The notes beneath the pieces were generated by a model. That model ran no database searches. It had not been told where the DNA came from and saw only the letters and a list, made by a program, of their open reading frames with translations. Below, in pieces: positions 27,832 to 36,052 of a stretch of DNA of 64,000 nucleotides. This DNA is from Archangium sp. (GTDB taxonomy: Bacteria; Myxococcota; Myxococcia; Myxococcales; Myxococcaceae), in the NCBI GenBank assembly GCA_030681645.1, contig JAUXRX010000049.1, positions 310,001 through 374,000 on the forward strand, written 5' to 3'. The first letter of the stretch is position 1. The number at the start of each line of letters is the position of its first letter. The position numbers and the translations under genes were made by a program.

Positions 27832-29484
27832 ATGTCGAATTCAGTCTTGATCGTCGAGAAGGACCTCGTGCTGATGAAGGAACTCCGCGAGGGGTTGATG
27901 GGCCGGGGCTTCGAAGTCGACGAGACCACCGACGGCAAAGGCGCACCGGAGCTCATTCGCAAGAAGAAGCCCGGCTGTGTCGTGCTGGCCGTCGATCTCG
28001 ACGCGGGCCAGAACGGCTACATCATCTGCAAGAAGCTCAAGAGTGACGACGACTTGAAGGGCGTGCCGATCATCATCATCGGCGACCCCAAGGGCTTCGG
28101 CCAGCACCAGAAGCTCAAGACCCGCGCCGAGGAATACCTGGGCAAGCCGCTCGCGGCGGCCACCCTCGTCGACGGCGTGGGCAAGCTGATCGGCTTCCCC
28201 TCGGCCCCCGCGGCCATCGAAGAAGAGGCCTTCGACCCCGGTTCGCTCCTCGAGGAAGACGCCGACGTCCCCATCGACACCCCGATGGAAGACCCGGGCA
28301 GCGCCGAGGCCGACCTGGCGATGGTCGACTCGATGTTCGACGAGAAGCCCGCCGACGAGGCCCCGCCCGGCCCGCCGGTCGAGGAAGAGATCAGCCTCAG
28401 CACGCCCGAGTTCGACGAGTCCGAATCGGACTACCCCGCGGAGAAGACCGTGGTGGGCTTCATGCCCCCGCCCGGCCCGCCCGTCTCTGCCCCCGCGCGC
28501 TCGGCGCCGTCCTTCGTTTCGTCGGCCTCGACCATCGACTCGAGCGAGGCCCGCGAGATGCGCTCGAAGGTCACCGAGCTCACCGGCGCGCTCGACGAGG
28601 CCCGCAGCCGAACCGAGGAGCTCGAGGCGCGGGTGCGCGAGCTCGAGGGCGAGGTCGAAGGCAAGAACACCGAGCTCGAGACCGCGCGCGCCGCGCCCGG
28701 CAAGAGCGACAACAAGGAAGTCTTCGCCCTCCGCGACGCGGCGAACAAGAAGGACAAGGAGATCCTCCGGCTCAAGAACGAGCTCAACGCCAAGGAGCAG
28801 GAGGTCCTCGAGCTGCACGAGAAGGAGAACACGATCGAGCAGCAGCTCTCCGAGTCGAGCGGCGAGCTCGCCAAGAAGGACGCGCAGGTCAAGACGCTCC
28901 AGTCGAAGACGGACCAGCTGACGGCCGAGCGGAAGAAGGTCGACGCGCAGCACCTGGCCGCGAAGGAAGAAGCGCGCTCGGCCTCGGCGAAGCTGCAGAC
29001 CCTGCAGGCCGACTTCGACTCGCTCCAGCAGCGCGTCGCCGAGCTCGATGGCCAGGCCGACGGCCTGCGCGCCAGCCAGCAGGAATCAGAATCGGCCCGC
29101 CAGAACGCCGAAGCAGAGCTGTCGGAAGCGCGCGGCGAGGCCGAGGCGCTCAAGTCACAGCTCGAGGAGCGCTCGCGGGAAGCCGACGAGCTCCGCTCGC
29201 AGACCGAGCAGGCCAACATGGATCTCGACTCGGCCCGCACCCAGCTCACCTCGCAGGCCACCAGCTTCGCCGACGAGATCTCCACCCTGCGTCAGCGCCT
29301 CGCCGACGCCGAGGCGCAGAGCACCCGCGCCGAAGAGAAGGCCAACCGCGCCCAGTCGCGCCTCAAGGCCTACCAGGACCAGCTCGATCGCGTGCGCGGC
29401 AACCTGCAGCAGGCGATGGACACCCTGGGTGAGACGCCCAACGAGGGTGAAGACCTCGACATCGACGAGCTCGCCGAAGCGTAG
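27832..29484 (+). CDS. frzS: FrzS-like polar motility protein (pseudo-receiver plus coiled coil)
   Basis: A 550-residue protein closely resembling FrzS, which shuttles between cell poles during social (type IV pilus) motility in Myxococcus. The N-terminal receiver (1-125) is atypical: the acidic pocket reads VEKD and the phospho-Asp position is Ala in VVLAVDLDAGQNG, so it should not be phosphorylated, as reported for FrzS. An acidic/proline linker (130-235) precedes about 290 residues of continuous coiled coil (heptads of E/L/K/Q) ending in an acidic tail. No frz chemosensory genes are nearby. Confidence 0.85.
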   Translation: MSNSVLIVEKDLVLMKELREGLMGRGFEVDETTDGKGAPELIRKKKPGCVVLAVDLDAGQNGYIICKKLKSDDDLKGVPIIIIGDPKGFGQHQKLKTRAEEYLGKPLAAATLVDGVGKLIGFPSAPAAIEEEAFDPGSLLEEDADVPIDTPMEDPGSAEADLAMVDSMFDEKPADEAPPGPPVEEEISLSTPEFDESESDYPAEKTVVGFMPPPGPPVSAPARSAPSFVSSASTIDSSEAREMRSKVTELTGALDEARSRTEELEARVRELEGEVEGKNTELETARAAPGKSDNKEVFALRDAANKKDKEILRLKNELNAKEQEVLELHEKENTIEQQLSESSGELAKKDAQVKTLQSKTDQLTAERKKVDAQHLAAKEEARSASAKLQTLQADFDSLQQRVAELDGQADGLRASQQESESARQNAEAELSEARGEAEALKSQLEERSREADELRSQTEQANMDLDSARTQLTSQATSFADEISTLRQRLADAEAQSTRAEEKANRAQSRLKAYQDQLDRVRGNLQQAMDTLGETPNEGEDLDIDELAEA

Positions 29485-29551
29485 CCGGTCTGACGGAACG
29501 TCAGACCAGACAGTCTGAAGCGAAAGACTGGCCAAGGCGGAGCGACCCAGC
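29480..29551. repeat. Family C structured repeat, full copy
   Basis: Hairpin with GAA loop, GGTCTGACG/CGTCAGACC (29487-29507). A second hairpin CAGTCT/AGACTG (29511-29516 with 29525-29530) surrounds GAAGCGAA, followed by GGCCAAGGCGGAGCGACC. It overlaps the frzS stop, between convergent genes. Confidence 0.75.
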
Positions 29552-29573
29552 AAGCCGAAGCTTGAGCTTGCCT

Positions 29574-29600
29574 CCCTCTCCCTGCCCAGCGGGGAGAGGG
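29574..29600. repeat. Family A palindromic repeat, copy 3
   Basis: CCCTCTCCC and GGGAGAGGG around a 9-base loop, with the usual tail GGGCTGAGGGG. Located between convergent genes. No T-tract follows. Confidence 0.8.
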
Positions 29601-29625
29601 TCGGGCTGAGGGGCAGACCGGGCCG

Positions 29626-30776
29626 CTACTTCCCGTCGTCCCGCTTGGGCGCGTTCTTCTTGTCGATCTGCTTCTTCGCCAGCATCTGAACGCTGCCGGG
29701 CACGTTCTTGTCCTTGGCGAGGCTCTTCACGTCGTGCTCGTGGAGCGTGGTCATCAGGCGCATCGACACGCCCTGCGGCACCTTGGGGTTCTTCACCAGC
29801 GCCAGCTTGATGCTGTATTTCCGGAGCCACTCGCGGTTCGAGTAGATGACGCGCAGCACGTCGTCCATGCAGATCTTGCTCTGCGCCTGCACCAGCACTT
29901 CGCCGTCGGTGATGCGGGGGCTGCGGATCACCGCCACCGCCACCAGCTTGTTCGAGTCGCGCATCAAGATGCCGCGCGCTTCCTTGTTGCCCTTGGTGGC
30001 GAGCTTGATCTTCTCCGACACGTTCATCGACATGATCCGCTTCGAGAGCGAGAGCCGCTTGGCGTCGTCGATGGGCGGCTCGCCGTCGCCCGCCTCGCCC
30101 GGGGCGTCGGGCATGGCGAACTCCGAGATGATGTCGTCGGCGGTCGGGCCTTCCTTCGGAGGCGGCTCGGTGGCGGCCTGGGGCCCGAAGAGGCGCACGC
30201 GCGCCTGCAGCATCTGCGGCACGTCTTCCAGCATCATGCCGCTGCGCACGGCGAAGTCGCACACGCCGTCGATCAACGCGCCGTCGGCGTTGGGGTTCTT
30301 CGCGAGCGCGCGGATGATGCCGTCGTGGCGCAGCAGGCGGAGCTGGTTCTGGCCGATGGTCTCGGCCGTGCGCTTGCTGCACCCCTCGGCGACCGCCGCC
30401 ACGGCGTCGTCGGGCGTGTTGCCGTTGAGGATCAACATTTCCGCGTACGTGTCGTTCTGCCCGTACAGCCGGAGGAACCAGCCCAGCACCGGCGGGTGCA
30501 CTTCTTCGTCGCGGAAGCCCGAGGCCGCGGTGCGGTCCTGCAGCGTCGAGGCGGTCTTCTGCACCTGGTCCCGCACGCCCTGGTCGGGATCGTACGAGAG
30601 CATGAAGAGCACGCTGAGCATGTCGGCCGGGCTCAACGGCACGAGCGCCTTGGCGGCCATCATGCGCAGGGGCACGGGCGCCTTGGGGTCGACGTGCTTC
30701 ACCATGTTCGGCGGGAGGAATTCCGGCGTGATGGGGCACACCGGTTGCTCTGCTGCCGCCGCGGGGATCTCGTCGC

Positions 30777-30780
<4 letters not shown>
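29626..30780 (-). CDS. Helical-repeat protein of unknown function
   Basis: A 384-residue soluble protein, all-helical by appearance, with HEAT-like repeats (for example LRMMAAKALVPLSPADML and later LIDGVCDFAVRSGMM) and an acidic/proline linker about residues 200-240. The basic C-terminus is rich in Lys and Asp. No family is recognised with confidence. It starts with an ATG overlapping the coaX stop by four bases, so it is co-translated with the pantothenate kinase, downstream of birA. Confidence 0.7.
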
Positions 30781-31544
<764 letters not shown>

Positions 31545-31579
31545 GGGCAGCGATCCTACAGCCAGCGCCGATTGGTCGG

Positions 31580-32614
31580 TTACGACTTCCGGGACCGCAC
31601 CTGCTCCACGTCGCCCGACAGCACCCGCTCGAGCTTGTCGCCCACGCGCAAAAGCAGCGCGCCGCTCTCGTCGATGTCTTCGGCGATGCCGCGCAGTTCC
31701 CTGCTGTCGGCGCGCACCAGCACGTCCTGCCCCAGCGTCGAGGCCAGGCCCTTCCACGCCTTGCGCACCGGCTCGAAGCCGTGGTCGGTCCAGGTGTCGA
31801 GCCACTGCTCGAGCTTGGCCAGCAGCGCGGCGGTGAAGAGCGCGCGGTGCACGGGGCTGCTGCGGTTCATGCTCACCGAGGTGACGATCTCGGCCAGCTC
31901 GGGCGGGTAGTCCGTCAGCTCGGCGTTGAGGTTGACGCCGATGCCCAACACCACGAAGTGCACCCGCTCGACGTCGGCCGAGAGCTCGGTGAGAATGCCC
32001 GCGACCTTCTTGCCGGCGATCTGCACGTCGTTGGGCCACTTGATGGTGGCCTCGACCCCCGAGTCACGCAGCGTCTCGGCCAGGGCCACCGCCGCCACCA
32101 GGGTCACCTCGGGCGCCCGCGAAGGAGCGATCTCCGGGCGGAGGATCACGCTCAGCGCCAGGCTCTTGCCCGAAGGTGACACCCACGAGCGCCCCCGCCG
32201 GCCTTTGCCCGCCGTCTGGTGCTCGGTGATGATCACCTCGCCGTGAGAGCCGCCTTCCTGCGCCAGCTCGAAGGCCTTGGCGTTGGTCGACTCGAGGGTC
32301 TCGTAGTGGTGCAGCGTGCTGCCCAGCTCGCGCGTGGCCAGCAGCGGGCCGACCTCGAGCGAGGTGAGGCGATCGGGCACCTCGAGCAGCCGGTAGCCCT
32401 TCGCCGACTGCGCGTCGATGCGGTAGCCCAGCTTGCGCAGCTGCTCGACGTACTTCCACACCGCGGTGCGGGAGAGCCCCAGCTTGTCCGACAGGGCCGC
32501 GCCCGAGATGTAGTCGTCCCCACCTTCGGCGAGGAAGGACAGGATCATCTCTTCGTTGGAGAGTTCGGCGGCGTCCACGGGGTCAACGGTAGTTCCCACG
32601 CCCGCCCCCTTCAA
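31580..32614 (-). CDS. birA: Biotin--[acetyl-CoA-carboxylase] ligase with HTH domain
   Basis: A bifunctional BirA: residues about 20-85 are a winged HTH (ISGAALSDKLGLSRTAVWKYV), and the rest is the ligase with GKGRRGRSW (biotinyl-AMP loop), KWPNDV (catalytic Lys) and an SH3-like C-domain. The HTH suggests it also represses biotin genes. The longest start is TTG at 32614; GTG codons follow within 15 residues, so the first few residues are uncertain. It is followed by coaX after 35 bp. Confidence 0.93.
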   Translation of the reverse strand: MKGAGVGTTVDPVDAAELSNEEMILSFLAEGGDDYISGAALSDKLGLSRTAVWKYVEQLRKLGYRIDAQSAKGYRLLEVPDRLTSLEVGPLLATRELGSTLHHYETLESTNAKAFELAQEGGSHGEVIITEHQTAGKGRRGRSWVSPSGKSLALSVILRPEIAPSRAPEVTLVAAVALAETLRDSGVEATIKWPNDVQIAGKKVAGILTELSADVERVHFVVLGIGVNLNAELTDYPPELAEIVTSVSMNRSSPVHRALFTAALLAKLEQWLDTWTDHGFEPVRKAWKGLASTLGQDVLVRADSRELRGIAEDIDESGALLLRVGDKLERVLSGDVEQVRSRKS

Positions 32615-32633
32615 GGTCAGCAGGGCCCGTCGG

Positions 32634-33200
32634 TCAGGACGCAGGCTTGAACTTCACCAGCGCGAGGGTCGACTGGGGGATCTGCTTGCCGTTCGACTCG
32701 AGCACGGTGGACAGGCGCACGATGCCTACACCCGGCGCGAAGGTCATCTCGTTGACGAGCGTCGTGCCCTCCTCGACCCGGTTCCGGCTCTCGACCACCA
32801 CGCAACCCTCCCATTTCCCGGCCGGAGCGTCGCAGGGCTGGTTGGCGGCGAGGATCTCGTAGGCCTCCACCGAGGACACCGAGACCACGTTGGTCCACTT
32901 CGTCCCGGCGGCGATGGGGTTGCGCAGCAGGTAGCGCTTCTGGTCCCTCACGCCGAAGCCGTCGACCAGGAACTGGGCGCCGGTGGAGTCTTCCACGAAG
33001 CCGTCACCGTTCTTTCGCAGGGTGGTGACGTCGATCATGCGCGTCTCGCCCAGCAGCTTGACCTCGTAGCTCCAGGTGACGCCGATGCTCAGCGGGTAGA
33101 AGTCGGCGGCGGTGACCTCGGGCTTGGTGGGCGCGGTGTTCTTCGTGGTCGTGGTGCACGCGGCCGAGGCCAGCGCGCAGAGGATCAGCAGTCGGTTCAC
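32634..33200 (-). CDS. Lipoprotein of unknown function
   Basis: A 188-residue predicted lipoprotein: signal LLILCALASAAC (lipobox Cys about residue 15), a Thr-rich linker, then a beta-rich domain beginning FYPLSIGVTWSYEV with a Cys pair (CDAPAGKWEGC). Similar short lipoproteins with a YPLxxGxxWxY opening are common in myxobacteria. The GTG start overlaps the upstream lipoprotein gene stop by four bases. Confidence 0.75.
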   Translation of the reverse strand: MNRLLILCALASAACTTTTKNTAPTKPEVTAADFYPLSIGVTWSYEVKLLGETRMIDVTTLRKNGDGFVEDSTGAQFLVDGFGVRDQKRYLLRNPIAAGTKWTNVVSVSSVEAYEILAANQPCDAPAGKWEGCVVVESRNRVEEGTTLVNEMTFAPGVGIVRLSTVLESNGKQIPQSTLALVKFKPAS

Positions 33201-34078
33201 TTGGGGTTCTCCCGGGGGACTTTGGAGTTCTTCTGTCGGAGCTCGAGCAGGGCCTGGGTGGCGCTCGCGCGGATCAGCGGGTCGTCGTGGCCGGTCGCCA
33301 CGAGATCGAGGTACGCCTCGGCGTCGTCACCGCCGATGCTCCCCACGGCGAACACCACCTCGCGCTGAAAGACCGGGCCGCGCTGGTTGGCCGCCTCGAT
33401 GAGCGGGTTGACCGACTCGGGGGCGCGGAGCTCGACCAGCAGGCCGATCACCCCGCGCAGGGTGTCGAGATCGTCGGTCTTGAGCCGCGCCAGCAGCGCC
33501 GGCAGCGCGGCCTTGTGGTGCTTGCGCACCAGCAGGCGAATCGCCGCGTCGGCGACGGCGGGATCGGCGTCGGCCAGCTTCGTCACCAGCGTGGCCTCGG
33601 CGGCGTTCTGCAGCGAGATCAACGCCGCGGCCTGGCGCACGGCCCGGCCCAGCGCGTCGTCGAGCGAGTCGCGAATGGCCGTCTGCATCGCCTCGACGTC
33701 GTTGCCCGCGGCCTTCACCACCACCCTCGAGTCGATCGAGAACGGCTCGGAAGGGCCGGTGTGCTTGAGCTCGAGCGCGAGCACCACCGACGAGGTCTGC
33801 GCCTCGAGATCGGGCTCGCTCAGGCCGGCAGCCAGCTGCAGGCGCCAGGGCTTCACGTCGTCGGGGATCTTCTGGCCGGGCCTGGCCACCACGAACTTCG
33901 CGGCGTCGAGCTTCGCGACCAGGCGTTGTTCCAGCTGTTCCTTCGAGAGCGAGGCGACCTCACCACCCTCGAAGGCGTCGACCTCGAGTCGATCGATCCA
34001 CGGCCTGCTCGACTTCGAGCAGGCTGACGCGCCCAGCCCCAGGGCCAGGCACAGCAGGTTCAACCAGAGAGTCCTCAC
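33197..34078 (-). CDS. HEAT-repeat lipoprotein
   Basis: A 293-residue predicted lipoprotein (signal ending LGLGASAC). Residues 30-165 form an unidentified domain, and residues 165-285 hold HEAT repeats such as DPAVADAAIRLLVRK, DDLDTLRGVIGLLVEL and DPLIRASATQALLEL. It is probably a periplasmic scaffold. It starts with GTG and is co-translated with the next lipoprotein gene (GTGA). Confidence 0.78.
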   Translation of the reverse strand: MRTLWLNLLCLALGLGASACSKSSRPWIDRLEVDAFEGGEVASLSKEQLEQRLVAKLDAAKFVVARPGQKIPDDVKPWRLQLAAGLSEPDLEAQTSSVVLALELKHTGPSEPFSIDSRVVVKAAGNDVEAMQTAIRDSLDDALGRAVRQAAALISLQNAAEATLVTKLADADPAVADAAIRLLVRKHHKAALPALLARLKTDDLDTLRGVIGLLVELRAPESVNPLIEAANQRGPVFQREVVFAVGSIGGDDAEAYLDLVATGHDDPLIRASATQALLELRQKNSKVPRENPK

Positions 34079-34130
34079 CGTTCACTCCGAACGGGGGACC
34101 CTGCGAGCGGAGAAGAAGGACCGGCCGCCA

Positions 34131-35966
34131 TCAAGTCGTGGGGCCTGGATCGACCGGCGCCGGGGGCGCGGACGGAGCAGGTGACGGCTCGGCAGCAGGC
34201 GACGGCTCGGCAGCAGGTGCGGGTTCCGCGGCCGGGGTGGCCACGGGCGTGGGAGCGCCGCCTTCAGGAGCAGGGCTCGAGCCAGGGGCTGCAGCCGCAT
34301 CGACGGGAGTCCCATCGGGACGCAGGGCGCCGCCACGACGGCGACGGCGACGGCGACGGCGGCGGCGCTTACCCTCGCCGGCCTCACCGGGAGCGCCGGG
34401 GGCGGCACCTTCTTCGCCACCCTCCTCGCCTTCTTCGCCCTCTTCACCCTCGTCGCCTTCATCACCTTCGTCGTCCGAGCCGGCCTCGGCCTGCACGGCC
34501 GGGATCCCCTCGGGGATGGTGACCGGACCCGCCTCGGACGCCTCGTCCTTGTTGAGCGAAGGCTGCGCTTCGGCGCGGACCTCGTCGCTGCCCTCAGCGG
34601 GGCGCTCGCCGCGGTCCTTCTGGCGCTCTTCGCGGCGCTTGGTCGACTCGTCGGCGTCGAGCTTGGCCTGGGTGAAGAAGGCCTCGTCGATGTCGTAGAG
34701 CTCGATGGTGGTGACGGTGACGCCCACCTTCGCCTCGAAGAACTTGTCGGCCAGCGCGTCGCCGGCCCACATCATGACCAGCGGGCCCGCGGTGCATTCC
34801 CCGCGCGCATCGCCCCGGGCCTCGCCCGCGGTCAACAGCAGGCCGACGTTGGCGCCGGTCTGCTGCAGCTCGCGGCGCAGCTCCGACACCTGGCGGCGCT
34901 CGACCGCGCCCCCGCCCTTGAGCAGGCGCACGGCATAGCGGATCTCGAGGCTGCCCTCGCGGCGGCGCGCGGTCATCAGCGGGCCTTCCTTCGAGCGGCG
35001 GGCCACCTTCAGCTCGCGGAAGTGCAGGCCGTGCAGCATGCGCACGCAGGCCTTCTCGAACGTACCCAGCTCGAGATCCGACAGCTTCTTGCGCAGGAGC
35101 CGCGCCATCGCCTTGCGCGCGTCCTTGCCCGCGTGACGCGCGGTCTGAAACAGCGCCACGTCTTCGGCGGCCGGCACGACGGCGCCCACCGGCGGCGCGC
35201 CCTGCGGCTGGGTGCGCTCGCGCTGTTCGCGCTGCTCGCTGCGCAGCACCACCCGGCCGTTCTCGAAGGGAATGTTGCAGGCGGCACAGAAGGCCTGCTG
35301 CACCTCGACCGGCGAGGGGCCCCCTTCGGCCTGCGGCTCGAGGGAGATCTGCAGATCGTTCGACTCACCGCGGGCAGCGGCGAAGAGCGGCTTGCGGCCG
35401 TCGTCGACGCGCTTCTGGTTGTCGGAAGCGAGGCCGTCGATCATGCGCGACACGGGCAGATCGTCGGGCGCACCTTCGCGCGCCTTGAGGCGGGCGAGCA
35501 GCTCGCTGGCCACCAGGGCGGTGGCGCATTCCTGCAGCACCTCGAAGGCGACCTCGCTGACGGGCGGGAACTTCTTCTTCCGATCGTCGTCGCGGCGCTT
35601 GCGATCGCTCTGGCGGCCGATGCTGCGCAGGTACTCTGCGTGCGCCTCGGGGTGCCGCTCGGAGGGGCGGTACGGAGGCAGCGCCTCTTCGGGGTTCGCC
35701 TCCATCACGCCGGTGGTGGTGAGCGCCTCGGGGTCTTCAGGCAGCATCCAATCGGTCAACGCGAAGGTGTCACGAACGGTGACCTGGAGCTTGCGATCGC
35801 GGGGACGCTTCGCCATCGCAGCCAGCCGCGACAGCATCGTAATTTCGGGCGTCTTACCGACGTGCGACAACAGGCCTTTATCAACTGCACGCTTCGTGAT
35901 GTCCGTCGAGTGGAGCGGCATGCCCGCCTCTTCGAGGACGCGGAGCGCCGCTTCATAGAATGTCAT
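34131..35966 (-). CDS. HARE-HTH protein with degenerate Mrr-like nuclease domain and poly-Arg tail
   Basis: A 611-residue protein. Residues 1-70 form a HARE-HTH domain (FYEAALRVLEEAGMPLHSTD). A middle region (about 285-425) follows the Mrr/restriction-endonuclease fold: FEKACVRMLHGLHF, IRYAVRLLKGGG, VGLLLTAGEARG and VMMWAGDALADKF. The expected D...(E/Q)xK triad is not clearly kept, so cleavage is doubtful. The tail has an acidic Asp/Glu/Gly tract, an uninterrupted run of about 11 Arg, then Pro/Ala/Glu repeats. Bacterial HARE-HTH proteins are often linked to DNA modification sensing. A 17-bp palindrome sits 23 bp upstream. Confidence 0.78.
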   Translation of the reverse strand: MTFYEAALRVLEEAGMPLHSTDITKRAVDKGLLSHVGKTPEITMLSRLAAMAKRPRDRKLQVTVRDTFALTDWMLPEDPEALTTTGVMEANPEEALPPYRPSERHPEAHAEYLRSIGRQSDRKRRDDDRKKKFPPVSEVAFEVLQECATALVASELLARLKAREGAPDDLPVSRMIDGLASDNQKRVDDGRKPLFAAARGESNDLQISLEPQAEGGPSPVEVQQAFCAACNIPFENGRVVLRSEQREQRERTQPQGAPPVGAVVPAAEDVALFQTARHAGKDARKAMARLLRKKLSDLELGTFEKACVRMLHGLHFRELKVARRSKEGPLMTARRREGSLEIRYAVRLLKGGGAVERRQVSELRRELQQTGANVGLLLTAGEARGDARGECTAGPLVMMWAGDALADKFFEAKVGVTVTTIELYDIDEAFFTQAKLDADESTKRREERQKDRGERPAEGSDEVRAEAQPSLNKDEASEAGPVTIPEGIPAVQAEAGSDDEGDEGDEGEEGEEGEEGGEEGAAPGAPGEAGEGKRRRRRRRRRRRGGALRPDGTPVDAAAAPGSSPAPEGGAPTPVATPAAEPAPAAEPSPAAEPSPAPSAPPAPVDPGPTT

Positions 35967-35988
35967 GAGTTTTCCAAGTAAATACAGG

Positions 35989-36005
35989 GGCTTCCACTGG
36001 AAGCC
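35989..36005. promoter_or_regulatory. 17-bp palindrome between divergent genes (candidate operator)
   Basis: GGCTTCCA-C-TGGAAGCC is a perfect dyad with 8-base arms and one central base, 23 bp upstream of the HARE-HTH start and 48 bp upstream of the divergent propeller gene. It lies in a locally AT-richer stretch. Confidence 0.5.
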
Positions 36006-36052
36006 GACAGGAGACGCGGGATGCTACGCAGGGGTACAGTGAGTGTCAACGT

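Noticed and set aside
29574..29600. Family A hairpins as Rho-independent terminators
   Set aside because: No T-tract follows any copy; the only convincing intrinsic terminator is after the tRNA.
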